Notes under the pieces: generated by a model | The model's database searches: none | What the model was told of the DNA's origin: nothing | What the model saw: the letters and a program-made list of their open reading frames with translations, nothing else | Shown here: in pieces, positions 1 to 6,274 of the stretch | Layout: the number at the start of each line of letters is the position of its first letter | Numbering within the stretch: the stretch's first letter is position 1 | Position numbers and translations under genes: made by a program | Assembly: GCA_030834835.1 (NCBI GenBank) | Contig: JAUQXD010000008.1 | Span: forward strand, 1 to 11,591 | Source of the DNA: Thermoflexales bacterium | GTDB lineage: Bacteria; Chloroflexota; Anaerolineae; Fen-1058 | DNA: 11,591 bases | Direction of reading: 5' to 3'

Positions 1-1064
1 GGTCTGTAAGCATGGCCGGCGGAGAGCTCAGCCAGCGCCAGCCAGCCGATCGGATCGTCGGGCTGCAATTCGCGCGCTGTAATCAGCCATACTTCGGCCC
101 GTGCCAGGTCGCTGCGCTGCATATACAATCGGCCGAGTTCGGCGGCGACAACGCGATTCTGCGGTTCACGCTCACTGGCAAATTGCAGATCGCTCAATGC
201 CTGATCGAGTTCGCCCCGCTGCCAGGCCGATCGGGCGCGGAAATAGCGCGCCACCACCAACTCCCGATCGAGCTCCACGGCCCGATCGAGTTGGGCGCGG
301 CCATCGCGGCCCAGTTGATCGCGCACGAAGCCGGCGTAGGCATACGCTTCGGCATAGGCGGGATTGGCTTCGATAGCCGCCTCAAACGCGCGCAGGGCCA
401 GTGTCAGATCGTTCTGCGCCAGAAACGCGCGTCCCAACAACAAGGCGCGCAGGGCCGGATCGGCTTGATCGAGCGCGCGCGCAAACTCGCCGGCTGCATC
501 GAGGTTGGCGGATTTGAATTCTTGAATCGCGCGATCAGGATCGTCGAAGGCCAGCAATTTGCCGAGCAGCAGATATGCCGATGGCGAACCCTGTTGCGCC
601 CAGTGTTCCGCCGCAGATTCCGCGGCCGGCCAATTCTCGGCGCGAATGTACGCGTCGATCAGGCGGCTTGACGCTACGGCGTTAGCCGGTTGAGTGTCGG
701 CAATTTCCTGCCAGAAAAATGCGGCGGCTTCATACAGCCCGCGCGCTTCAGCCAACCGGGCGCGTTGTTCACCGACCGCCAGTGGATCGGCGCCCAGCGC
801 GGCGGCCTGATCGATCAAGGGCATAACCTGATCGAGATTACCGCGCAGCCGGGCCAACTCGGCCAGGCGCAAGGCAAAGCCCGCATTCCACGGTTGGCGC
901 GTCAACGCCAGCCGCACATAGTCTTCGGCCTGACGATAGAGATACGTGGCCTGATACTCGTCGGCGCGCACAACGAACGAGGTCGTTACCACATCGTCGG
1001 GTTGCACGGTGAAGAGCAGCGCCAGCGATACTAAGATAAGCAGCACCACGCGCAGAGCGTTCAT
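1..1064 (-). CDS. TPR-repeat protein with N-terminal signal/anchor segment (partial, C-terminus beyond left edge)
   Basis: The minus strand is open from an ATG at 1064 to the window edge (354 codons, no stop). The start MNALRVVLLILVSLALLFTV is a short positive segment followed by about 16 hydrophobic residues, so the protein is probably exported or anchored in the membrane with the rest outside. Residues of about 200-354 are helical, Ala/Leu-rich and fall into tetratricopeptide units; the clearest is about 204-237, with the TPR pattern LGRAF...A...FEAAIEANP, and further units follow at about 272-302 and 305-337. Residues 35-190 look like more degenerate helical repeats. TPRs bind other proteins, so an assembly or scaffold role is likely, but the partner is unknown. 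The gene is divergent from the acyl-CoA dehydrogenase, with 93 bp between start codons. I choose this ATG because it begins the hydrophobic segment and lies just after a TATAAT box. No Shine-Dalgarno is visible. Confidence 0.8.
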   Translation of the reverse strand, partial: MNALRVVLLILVSLALLFTVQPDDVVTTSFVVRADEYQATYLYRQAEDYVRLALTRQPWNAGFALRLAELARLRGNLDQVMPLIDQAAALGADPLAVGEQRARLAEARGLYEAAAFFWQEIADTQPANAVASSRLIDAYIRAENWPAAESAAEHWAQQGSPSAYLLLGKLLAFDDPDRAIQEFKSANLDAAGEFARALDQADPALRALLLGRAFLAQNDLTLALRAFEAAIEANPAYAEAYAYAGFVRDQLGRDGRAQLDRAVELDRELVVARYFRARSAWQRGELDQALSDLQFASEREPQNRVVAAELGRLYMQRSDLARAEVWLITARELQPDDPIGWLALAELSAGHAYR

Positions 1065-1073
1065 TGATGTAGA

Positions 1074-1103
1074 ATTATACCCGTCTGATGCGTTATGCGT
1101 AAA
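1074..1103 (-). promoter_or_regulatory. Promoter of the TPR gene, probably giving a leaderless mRNA
   Basis: On the minus strand a perfect TATAAT (1079-1074) is preceded, 18 bp upstream, by TTTACG (1103-1098), which matches the -35 consensus at four of six bases. Only 9 bases separate the TATAAT from the ATG at 1064, so transcription would begin within a few bases of the start codon. This agrees with the absence of a Shine-Dalgarno. Confidence 0.6.
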
Positions 1104-1110
1104 CGTGTTC

Positions 1111-1138
1111 ACGCAACACGAACCACGTAACACGCCAA
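1111..1138. repeat. Four-unit 7-bp degenerate array between the divergent genes
   Basis: ACG recurs at 1111, 1118, 1125 and 1132, exactly every 7 bp, giving units ACGCAAC, ACGAACC, ACGTAAC and ACGCCAA. The array starts just after an inverted pair CGTGTT (1104-1109) / AACACG (1115-1120). It ends 7 bp before the Shine-Dalgarno of the acyl-CoA dehydrogenase. I could not identify a sigma-70-type promoter for that gene in this spacer. Confidence 0.55.
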
Positions 1139-1157
1139 TTTTACCAAGGAGCCAACG

Positions 1158-2369
1158 ATGGACTTTACCCTCTCCTCCGAACAGTTGCTGGTTCAAAAGA
1201 TGGGGCGCGATTTCGCCGTGAAAGAAGTGCAGCCGACGATCAAGGACTGGGATCGACAGCAGGCGATGAATCCCGCCACACTGCCGCGCATGGCGGAGTT
1301 GGGCATTCTGGGCCTGTGCCTGCCCGTGAAGTATGGCGGGCAGGGCTTCGATTACATCACGCTGGGGCTGGCGTGCGAAGAACTGGAAGCGGTGGATACT
1401 TCGCTGCGCGTGGTGATGTCCGTGCATGTGGGCCTGAACAGCCTGGCGCTGTTGCAGTGGGGCACGGAAGAACAAAAGCAGCGCTGGCTGGTGCCGCAGG
1501 CGAAGGGCGAAAAGTACGCGATGTTCGGCCTGACCGAGTCCGGCGTGGGCAGCGACGTGGCGAACATGGTCTCGACGGCGCGGCGTGACGGCACGGACTA
1601 CCTCATCAACGGCGAGAAGATGTGGATCAGCCTGGCGACTAAGGCGCATCATATCTTGTGGTTCGCCAAAACCGATCCGGGCGCGAAAGACCCGCACGAG
1701 GGCATCACGGCCTTCATGATCGATACAAGCGAGAAGGGTATCACCACCGGCGATTTGCACGGCAAACTGGGTGTGCGCGCCGGATCGACGGGCTGGGTCA
1801 ATTGCAGCGATGTGCGTGTGCCGCAGGAAAATCGCTTGGGCGAAGAGGGCGAGGGTTTCAAGATCGCGATGTCGGCGCTGGACAATGGCCGCTACACCGT
1901 CGGGTCGGGGGCGACGGGCTTGATCCGTGCATCGCTTGACGCGAGTGTGAAGTATGCCAGGGAGCGCAAGACCTTTGGCAAAGAGATCGGCAAACATCAA
2001 CTCATCCAGCAGAAGATCGCCTACATGGTGCAGCAGTATGAGATTGGTCGCTTGCTCTATCTGCGCGCGGGTTGGCTGAAGAATCAAGGTTTGCGCAACA
2101 CGCGCGAGACCTCACTGATGAAGTGGTATGCCACCGATGCTTCATTCGAAGCGGCGAACGCGGCCATTCAAGTTCACGGCGCGTACGGTTACAGCGACGA
2201 GTATGATGTGGAACGCTACCTGCGCAACAGCCGCGGCGCGATCATCTACGAAGGCACCAGCGAGATTCATCAATTGATGCAGGCGGGCTACGCGCTGGGC
2301 TATCGCGAAGACGGCGACCTCCGCTGCGAATTACCCGCGTATGATGCACGGGCGTGGCAGGAAGAGTAA
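1158..2369 (+). CDS. Acyl-CoA dehydrogenase (FAD-dependent, ACAD superfamily)
   Basis: A 403-residue flavoenzyme that oxidises an acyl-CoA to the 2,3-enoyl-CoA and passes the electrons to electron-transfer flavoprotein, encoded just downstream. Length and layout are those of the ACAD family: helical N-terminal domain (about 1-120), beta-barrel middle domain with the flavin/substrate motif [11 protein letters not shown] (123-133) and NGEKMWIS (151-158), then the C-terminal helical domain. [11 protein letters not shown] carries E365 at the position of the catalytic base of medium-chain and glutaryl-CoA dehydrogenases. The substrate cannot be told from sequence: straight-chain, branched, glutaryl or aryl-succinyl-type acyl-CoA all remain possible. 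The ATG is supported by AAGGAG (1146-1151) six bases upstream and by the family-typical MDFTLSSEQ beginning. It is the first gene of a likely acyl-CoA oxidation block, but a palindromic repeat and a separate promoter divide it from etfBA. Confidence 0.95.
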   Translation: MDFTLSSEQLLVQKMGRDFAVKEVQPTIKDWDRQQAMNPATLPRMAELGILGLCLPVKYGGQGFDYITLGLACEELEAVDTSLRVVMSVHVGLNSLALLQWGTEEQKQRWLVPQAKGEKYAMFGLTESGVGSDVANMVSTARRDGTDYLINGEKMWISLATKAHHILWFAKTDPGAKDPHEGITAFMIDTSEKGITTGDLHGKLGVRAGSTGWVNCSDVRVPQENRLGEEGEGFKIAMSALDNGRYTVGSGATGLIRASLDASVKYARERKTFGKEIGKHQLIQQKIAYMVQQYEIGRLLYLRAGWLKNQGLRNTRETSLMKWYATDASFEAANAAIQVHGAYGYSDEYDVERYLRNSRGAIIYEGTSEIHQLMQAGYALGYREDGDLRCELPAYDARAWQEE

Positions 2370-2375
2370 CCCTAA

Positions 2376-2480
2376 AGTGTCATTCCGAGGAGCTGTGCTG
2401 CGGTGACGAGGAATCTCTTTCTTGGAATGCGAATCCTGTTGATGGTCGCAGAGATTCCTCGCTCCGCTCGGAATGACACT
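2376..2480. repeat. Compound palindromic repeat (REP/MITE-like)
   Basis: The outer arms AGTGTCATTCCGAG (2376-2389) and CTCGGAATGACACT (2467-2480) are perfect 14-bp inverted repeats. The inner arms CGAGGAATCTCT (2407-2418) and AGAGATTCCTCG (2450-2461) are perfect 12-bp inverted repeats. The segments between outer and inner arms differ in length (17 against 5 bp), and the apical part is about 31 bp. It begins 6 bp after the acyl-CoA dehydrogenase stop codon and could stabilise or terminate that mRNA, but no T-tract follows. Similar CATTCCGAG...GAGGAATCTC palindromes are, to my knowledge, dispersed in many bacterial genomes. Only one copy is in this window, so dispersal here is not shown. Confidence 0.8.
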
Positions 2481-2528
2481 CTGAAAGCGCTCAAAAACAT
2501 TCGTAAGGAATGGTGGAATCAATCCCAT

Positions 2529-2558
2529 AATCAGCGTTAATCAGCGCCGATCAGCGTC
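2529..2558. repeat. Three-copy 10-bp direct repeat upstream of the etfBA promoter
   Basis: AATCAGCGTT (2529-2538), AATCAGCGCC (2539-2548) and GATCAGCGTC (2549-2558) share the core ATCAGCG with an exact 10-bp period, about one helical turn. The array ends 24 bp before the extended -10 element, where an activator or repressor could bind on one face of the helix. It may equally be a neutral dispersed repeat. Confidence 0.6.
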
Positions 2559-2582
2559 CCATGATTTTGGTTTGACGCGCTG

Positions 2583-2591
2583 TGTTATAAT
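2583..2591 (+). promoter_or_regulatory. Extended -10 promoter of etfBA
   Basis: TGTTATAAT holds a perfect TATAAT (2586-2591) with the TG of an extended -10 one base upstream. A TTGACG at 2572-2577 is only 8 bp away, too close to serve as -35, and no good hexamer lies at 16-18 bp, which is acceptable for an extended -10 promoter. Transcription would start near 2598, giving a 5'-UTR of about 85 bases before etfB. Confidence 0.55.
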
Positions 2592-2599
2592 GTCGGCAA

Positions 2600-2616
2600 G
2601 GCACTGGCGAAGTGCC
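2600..2616 (+). other. Stem-loop at the predicted 5' end of the etfBA mRNA
   Basis: GGCACT (2600-2605) and AGTGCC (2611-2616) form a perfect 6-bp stem with a GGCGA loop. It lies within about 2 bases of the transcription start predicted from the -10 element, so it could stabilise the 5' end of the mRNA or act as an operator at DNA level. Confidence 0.45.
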
Positions 2617-2639
2617 GAACTAACGCCCTATCCCTCAAA

Positions 2640-2674
2640 TCAGCAATCTACACTCAGCAATCCACACTCGGAGG
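2640..2674. repeat. 14-bp tandem repeat (2 x 7 bp) directly before etfB
   Basis: TCAGCAATCTACAC (2640-2653) and TCAGCAATCCACAC (2654-2667) differ at one base, and a third copy begins with TC at 2668 and merges into the Shine-Dalgarno. Each unit splits into two heptads, in keeping with the 7-bp period seen in other spacers of this window. Confidence 0.6.
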
Positions 2675-2678
2675 AGGT
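2670..2678 (+). promoter_or_regulatory. Strong ribosome binding site that fixes the TTG start of etfB
   Basis: GGAGGAGGT ends four bases before a TTG at 2683. It decides the start in favour of this TTG over an in-frame upstream ATG at 2572, which lies inside the promoter region and would add 37 residues unlike any EtfB. Confidence 0.8.
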
Positions 2679-2682
2679 CACC

Positions 2683-3480
2683 TTGAACATCGTCGTTTGC
2701 ACCAAGCAAGTGCCCGACACTGCGGCGACGCTCAAAGTCGATGAGCAGTCGAACGTGAGTTGGGGCGATGCGCCGCTCGTCATCAATCCGTGGGACGAGT
2801 ACGCCATCGAAGAAGGCATTCGCCTTAAGGAGAAGTTTGGCGGCAAAGTGACCGTGTTATCGGTCGGGCCGGAACAGGCCAAAGAGGCGCTGAAGCAGGC
2901 CGTGGCGATGGGCTGTGATGAAGCCCAGTTGATCTCGGACCCGGCCTTCGACGGCAGCGATGCCCTGGCGACCACGCACATCCTGGCGCAGGCGATCAAG
3001 AAGCTGGGTGACGTGGACGTGATCATCTTCGGCAAGCAGGCCATCGACGGCGACACGGGCCTGGTGCCCGCAGGTGTGGCGCGCCGATTGGGTTGGCCGC
3101 TCCTGTCGTACGTCGCGAAGATCGACGAACTTGATCCGGCGACCAGATCGATCAAAGTTACGCGCTCACTGGAGCAGGGCCGGCAGAGTATCGCCAGCCA
3201 ATTGCCCGTCGTCATCAGCGTGGTCAAAGAGATCAACGAGCCGCGTTATCCCTCGTTCATGAATATCCGCAAGGCCAGCAAGCTGCCCATCCCCACGCTG
3301 GATGCAGCCGCCATCGGCGCAGATGCCGCTAAGGTGGGCCGCGCCAACGCCGCCGCGCAGTGGGTCAAGACCTTCCCGCTGCCCGCGCGCACCGGCAACG
3401 TCGAATTGATCGCGGGCGATTCGCCGCAAGCGATCGCCGCAGCGCTGGCCGATAAACTCATGGCGGAGAAGGTGATCTAA
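2683..3480 (+). CDS. etfB: Electron transfer flavoprotein, beta subunit
   Basis: The small subunit of the soluble EtfAB heterodimer, which takes electrons from acyl-CoA dehydrogenases and normally hands them to ETF:quinone oxidoreductase. The protein is 265 residues, the usual EtfB size, and begins (M)NIVVCTKQVPDT, the standard EtfB first strand. NPWDEYAIEEG (35-45) and GKQAIDGDTG (117-126) are the nucleotide-domain motifs, and the EtfB signature lies in the SLEQGRQ...LPVVISV stretch, followed by EINEPRYPSFMNIRKA. The start is a TTG with a very strong ribosome binding site. Whether the nucleotide site holds AMP (classical ETF) or FAD (electron-bifurcating ETF) cannot be settled by eye. The adjacent ACAD and lack of ferredoxin or quinone-reductase partners here favour the classical type. 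It is transcribed from its own extended -10 promoter and coupled to etfA. Confidence 0.96.
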   Translation: MNIVVCTKQVPDTAATLKVDEQSNVSWGDAPLVINPWDEYAIEEGIRLKEKFGGKVTVLSVGPEQAKEALKQAVAMGCDEAQLISDPAFDGSDALATTHILAQAIKKLGDVDVIIFGKQAIDGDTGLVPAGVARRLGWPLLSYVAKIDELDPATRSIKVTRSLEQGRQSIASQLPVVISVVKEINEPRYPSFMNIRKASKLPIPTLDAAAIGADAAKVGRANAAAQWVKTFPLPARTGNVELIAGDSPQAIAAALADKLMAEKVI

Positions 3481-3481
3481 C

Positions 3482-4462
3482 ATGACCCACAACATCTTAG
3501 TCTGGATCGAAACCTTCAACGGTGCGGGCGTGTCCATTTCGTATGAGTGCCTGGGCGAAGCGAAGCGCGTCGCCAATGGCGGCGCCGTGACCGCCGCTGT
3601 GTTTGGGCAGAACGCCGCCGCCATCGCCGCCGAAGCGATTTCGTTGGGCGCCGACAAAGCGATCGTGTGTGACGACGCTACGTTGAATGATTTTCGCCCC
3701 GAACCCTACATCGCGCTGCTGACGAAAATCGCGCAAGACGTGAAGCCCGAGGTTGTGATGGCGGGTGCGTCCGCGCGCGGCCGCGATGTGAGCAGCGGCC
3801 TGGCTGTCGAGTTGGAAACCGGCACGATCGCCGACTGTACCGCGCTCGAAGAACAAGATGGACAATTGATCGCCACTCGACCTGTTTACGCGGGCAAACT
3901 GCTGGCGAACGTCATCGTTCCCGCCAGACGCCCGATCGTGATCACCACCCGATCGCGCGCCTTCCCGATGCCGGAAGCAACGGGCAAGACCGGCGAAGTC
4001 GTCGCCGTCGCGCCCGTGCTGAGTGAAGATCAGATCGCCAGCAAAGTGACTGGCTTCGCCGTCGAAGGCGATGGCGAGGTCAGCCTCACTGATGCGCGCA
4101 TCATCGTTTCCGGCGGGCGCGGCGTGGGCGGGCCGGACGGCTTCAAGCCCGTGGCCGAACTGGCGAAGACGCTGGGCGGTGCAATGGGGGCCAGCCGCGC
4201 GGCCGTCGATGCGGGCTGGATTCCTTACAAAAATCAGGTCGGACAAACAGGCAAGACCGTGTCGCCCGATCTGTACATTGCCTGCGGCATCAGCGGCGCG
4301 ATTCAACATCAGGCCGGCATGCGCTCTGCGAAAGTGATCGTCGCCATCAACAAGGACGCCGATGCGCCCATCTTCAAACTGGCGCGCTATGGCGTGGTCG
4401 GCGACCTGTTCCAGATCGTGCCCGCGCTGGAAGCGGAGTTTAAGAAGCGATTGGGTAAGTAG
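3482..4462 (+). CDS. etfA: Electron transfer flavoprotein, alpha subunit (FAD-binding)
   Basis: The 326-residue large subunit that carries the redox-active FAD of the EtfAB dimer. The N-terminal Rossmann-like domain spans about 1-190. The C-terminal FAD domain holds, in order, SGGRG (210-214), GASRAAVDAGW (from about 236), QVGQTGK (252-258), and LYIACGISGAIQH (264-276) followed by the AINKD sequence; together these match the EtfA signature (PROSITE PS00696 as I recall it) without a missing residue. The ATG follows the etfB stop codon after one base, so the two subunits are translationally coupled, with the GGAG/AAGG-rich end of etfB as ribosome binding site. An intrinsic terminator begins 20 bases after the stop. 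Nothing suggests truncation or an extra domain such as the ferredoxin-like N-terminus seen in some bifurcating EtfA proteins. Confidence 0.97.
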   Translation: MTHNILVWIETFNGAGVSISYECLGEAKRVANGGAVTAAVFGQNAAAIAAEAISLGADKAIVCDDATLNDFRPEPYIALLTKIAQDVKPEVVMAGASARGRDVSSGLAVELETGTIADCTALEEQDGQLIATRPVYAGKLLANVIVPARRPIVITTRSRAFPMPEATGKTGEVVAVAPVLSEDQIASKVTGFAVEGDGEVSLTDARIIVSGGRGVGGPDGFKPVAELAKTLGGAMGASRAAVDAGWIPYKNQVGQTGKTVSPDLYIACGISGAIQHQAGMRSAKVIVAINKDADAPIFKLARYGVVGDLFQIVPALEAEFKKRLGK

Positions 4463-4481
4463 CAGTCGGCAGTTGAGATAC

Positions 4482-4518
4482 AAAGAGGCAGCCACTTGTG
4501 TGTTGCCTCTTTTTGTTT
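4482..4518 (+). terminator. Intrinsic terminator after etfA
   Basis: AAAGAGGCA (4482-4490) pairs perfectly with TGCCTCTTT (4504-4512). Two more base pairs (one G-U) extend the stem inward to a 9-base loop, and a T-rich tract (TTTTTGTTT) follows. It ends the etfBA unit and separates it from the glycogen genes. Confidence 0.88.
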
Positions 4519-4542
4519 CTGTGCTGTGGCTTACCCATTTCT

Positions 4543-4571
4543 TTGACTAGCCTCTCTGCCTGTGCTAGTAT
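4543..4571 (+). promoter_or_regulatory. Sigma-70-type promoter of the glgA-glgC-GH57 unit
   Basis: TTGACT (4543-4548) and TAGTAT (4566-4571) are 17 bp apart, and TG one base before the -10 makes it extended. Transcription would start near 4578, about 30 bases before the glgA ATG at 4610. The next in-frame upstream ATG (4562) lies between the two hexamers, so it cannot be the start from this promoter. Confidence 0.7.
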
Positions 4572-4609
4572 TGTTATCAGCCCACCCACATACCCGATCG
4601 GATTCTATT

Positions 4610-6106
4610 ATGAGCACACCTCGATCTGTCAAAGCCGAGCCGGTACGATCTGGAACAGATCGGCCGCCCCTCAAGATTCTCTTCATTGCGGCTGAATGCG
4701 CGCCGTTTATCAAGGTCGGCGGCCTGGCCGATGTCGTCGGCTCGCTGCCGCTGGCTTTGAAGGAACTGGGTCACGATGTGCGCGTGATCATGCCGCGTTA
4801 CCGGCCCATCGATGGCAAGCACTTCGGCCTCAAACGGGTCGATCGGTTTATCGAAGTCCCGGCGGGCACTGACACGCGCACGACGGAAATTGTCGAATCC
4901 ACTTTCTCGGGCGTGCCCACCTACTTTGTGTGGGACGAGCGTTTCTTCGGGCGCGATCGGGTGTACGGCGAGCCGGATGAAGTGATGGCATTTACATTCT
5001 TCAGCCGCGCCGCGATCGAATTCATCCACACGCTCGATTGGACGCCGGACGTGATCCACGCGCACGACTGGCACACGGGCTGCGCGCTGGCGCAGCTGGC
5101 CCTGCGCGAACGGCGCGATCCGAAGTTGAAATCCATTGCCACCGTGTTTACGATTCACAATCTGCTGTATCAGGGGCTGAGCGGCGATGCCCTGTGGCAG
5201 TTCGCGGGTTTCACCGATCGACCCCGGCGCATCAGTGGCGAGCCGCCCGGCCGCGTCAACTGGCTGGCGCGCGGCATCGCTCACGCCGACGTGGTCAACA
5301 CCGTCAGCCCCACGTATGCCGCCGAGATTTTGACGCCGGAGATGGGCAACGGGCTGGACGGCCTGCTGAGTCAGCGGCGCGGGCAGGTCAGCGGCATTCT
5401 CAACGGCCTCGATTATGCGGAATGGAATCCGGCGACCGATACGCGCCTGGCCGCGACGTACACGGCCGCCACACTCAAGCGGCGGTCCATCAACAAGCGT
5501 GCCGTGCAAGACCAGTTGGGACTCAAGCGTAAACCGCGCACGCCGTTGATTGGCCTGGTCACGCGCCTGTACGATCAGAAGGGACTGGACTTGATCGTCG
5601 CCGCGGCCGATCGACTGTTTGAGCGCGACGTGCAGTTAGTGGTGTTGGGCAGCGGTGACGAAAAATATCACACGGCCCTGGCTGAACTAAAAGCGCGTTA
5701 TCCGGGGCGCGTCGGTCTTGAGCACAACTTCAACGAGCGGCTGGCGCGCCTGATCTACGGCGGCAGCGACCTGTTCCTGATGCCGTCGCATTTTGAGCCG
5801 TGCGGGCTGGGTCAACTGATTGCCATGCGCTACGGTTCCGTGCCCGTTGTGCGGGCGACCGGCGGCCTGGCCGATACCGTGATCGATGCGGGTCGCGCGC
5901 CCAATCGTGGTACCGGCTTTGTGTTCAAGCCGGCCACCGCCGTCGGACTGCTCGGCGCACTCGATCGAGCGTTGGCAGCCTATCAAGAACCTGATCGTTG
6001 GACGGCCATTCAGCGGCGCGGCCTGGCCGCCGATTTTTCGTGGCAGGTCTCGGCGCAGCAGTATGTGGCGTTGTATCAGGCCGCGATGAAGGCACATCGG
6101 AAGTAG
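4610..6106 (+). CDS. glgA: Glycogen synthase (GT5, ADP-glucose type)
   Basis: Transfers glucose from ADP-glucose to the non-reducing end of an alpha-1,4-glucan. The 498-residue protein has the two-Rossmann GT-B fold of family GT5. The N-terminal KVGGLADV loop (from K35) is the counterpart of the donor-binding KTGGL of E. coli GlgA. HAHDWHTG (150-157) is the conserved acceptor-side motif. RLYDQKGLD (from R319, with K324) and FEPCGLGQL (E396) in the C-terminal domain are the phosphate- and ribose-binding and catalytic-region motifs. About 20 polar residues precede the first strand KILFIAAECAPF. The start at 4610 is set by the promoter, which overlaps any earlier ATG; no strong Shine-Dalgarno is visible. 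ADP- rather than UDP-glucose use is inferred from GT5 membership and the adjacent glgC. It is first in a four-gene polysaccharide unit. Confidence 0.95.
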   Translation: MSTPRSVKAEPVRSGTDRPPLKILFIAAECAPFIKVGGLADVVGSLPLALKELGHDVRVIMPRYRPIDGKHFGLKRVDRFIEVPAGTDTRTTEIVESTFSGVPTYFVWDERFFGRDRVYGEPDEVMAFTFFSRAAIEFIHTLDWTPDVIHAHDWHTGCALAQLALRERRDPKLKSIATVFTIHNLLYQGLSGDALWQFAGFTDRPRRISGEPPGRVNWLARGIAHADVVNTVSPTYAAEILTPEMGNGLDGLLSQRRGQVSGILNGLDYAEWNPATDTRLAATYTAATLKRRSINKRAVQDQLGLKRKPRTPLIGLVTRLYDQKGLDLIVAAADRLFERDVQLVVLGSGDEKYHTALAELKARYPGRVGLEHNFNERLARLIYGGSDLFLMPSHFEPCGLGQLIAMRYGSVPVVRATGGLADTVIDAGRAPNRGTGFVFKPATAVGLLGALDRALAAYQEPDRWTAIQRRGLAADFSWQVSAQQYVALYQAAMKAHRK

Positions 6107-6112
6107 TAGAGG

Positions 6113-6250
6113 AGTAAATTGGTACATTGGTAAATGGGTAAATTAGTTGAGCGAATGATCGCTTGCTCCCCAATCTGCCACTCACCAGTCTAAATCGACC
6201 AACCACCAATTTACCAATCTACCAATTCCTGATCTACCCATCTACCATCA
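6113..6250. repeat. 8-bp-period arrays arranged as an inverted repeat between glgA and glgC
   Basis: On the left, units AGTAAATT, GGTACATT, GGTAAATG and GGTAAATT run at 6113-6144. On the right CCAAT recurs every 8 bp (6206, 6214, 6222). Bases 6117-6139 pair with 6205-6227 at 21 of 23 positions, so the arrays face each other around a 65-bp loop. The loop itself holds a small palindrome, AGCGA (6150-6154) / TCGCT (6159-6163). The structure fills most of the 168-bp glgA-glgC spacer. I see no convincing promoter for glgC in it; an mRNA-processing, partial-termination or purely repetitive role are all possible. Confidence 0.75.
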
Positions 6251-6274
6251 CCACTTTCACAGAGGGTCTCCATC

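Noticed and set aside
12..1034. Plus-strand open frames of 219 and 114 codons at 12-671 and 690-1034
   Set aside because: Their sequences show no family features, while the minus strand over the same span is one uninterrupted frame with a signal segment and TPR repeats and a promoter at its start.
2572..2577. TTGACG as the -35 box of etfBA
   Set aside because: Only 8 bp separate it from TATAAT, too short for a sigma-70 promoter; the TG of the extended -10 explains promoter strength better.
2572..2682. N-terminal extension of etfB from an ATG at 2572
   Set aside because: The ATG lies upstream of the -10 element and the added residues are unlike EtfB. The TTG at 2683 has GGAGGAGGT and gives the normal length.
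1158..3480. Identification of the dehydrogenase as a glutaryl-CoA or benzylsuccinyl-CoA enzyme
   Set aside because: The E365 motif is shared by many ACADs, and I cannot see residues that decide the substrate, so only the general class is given.
3497..4495. Minus-strand open frame of 332 codons opposite etfA
   Set aside because: It is antisense to a fully conserved EtfA, rich in Arg/His/Gly/Asp as expected of a shadow frame in GC-rich DNA, and has no recognisable motif or ribosome binding site.
4562..4609. N-terminal extension of glgA from an ATG at 4562
   Set aside because: That ATG falls between the -35 and -10 hexamers of the glgA promoter, so it would not be transcribed from it.
4577..5509. 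Minus-strand open frame of 310 codons opposite glgA
   Set aside because: Antisense to well-conserved GT5 motifs, with low-complexity Arg/Gln-rich sequence; a shadow.
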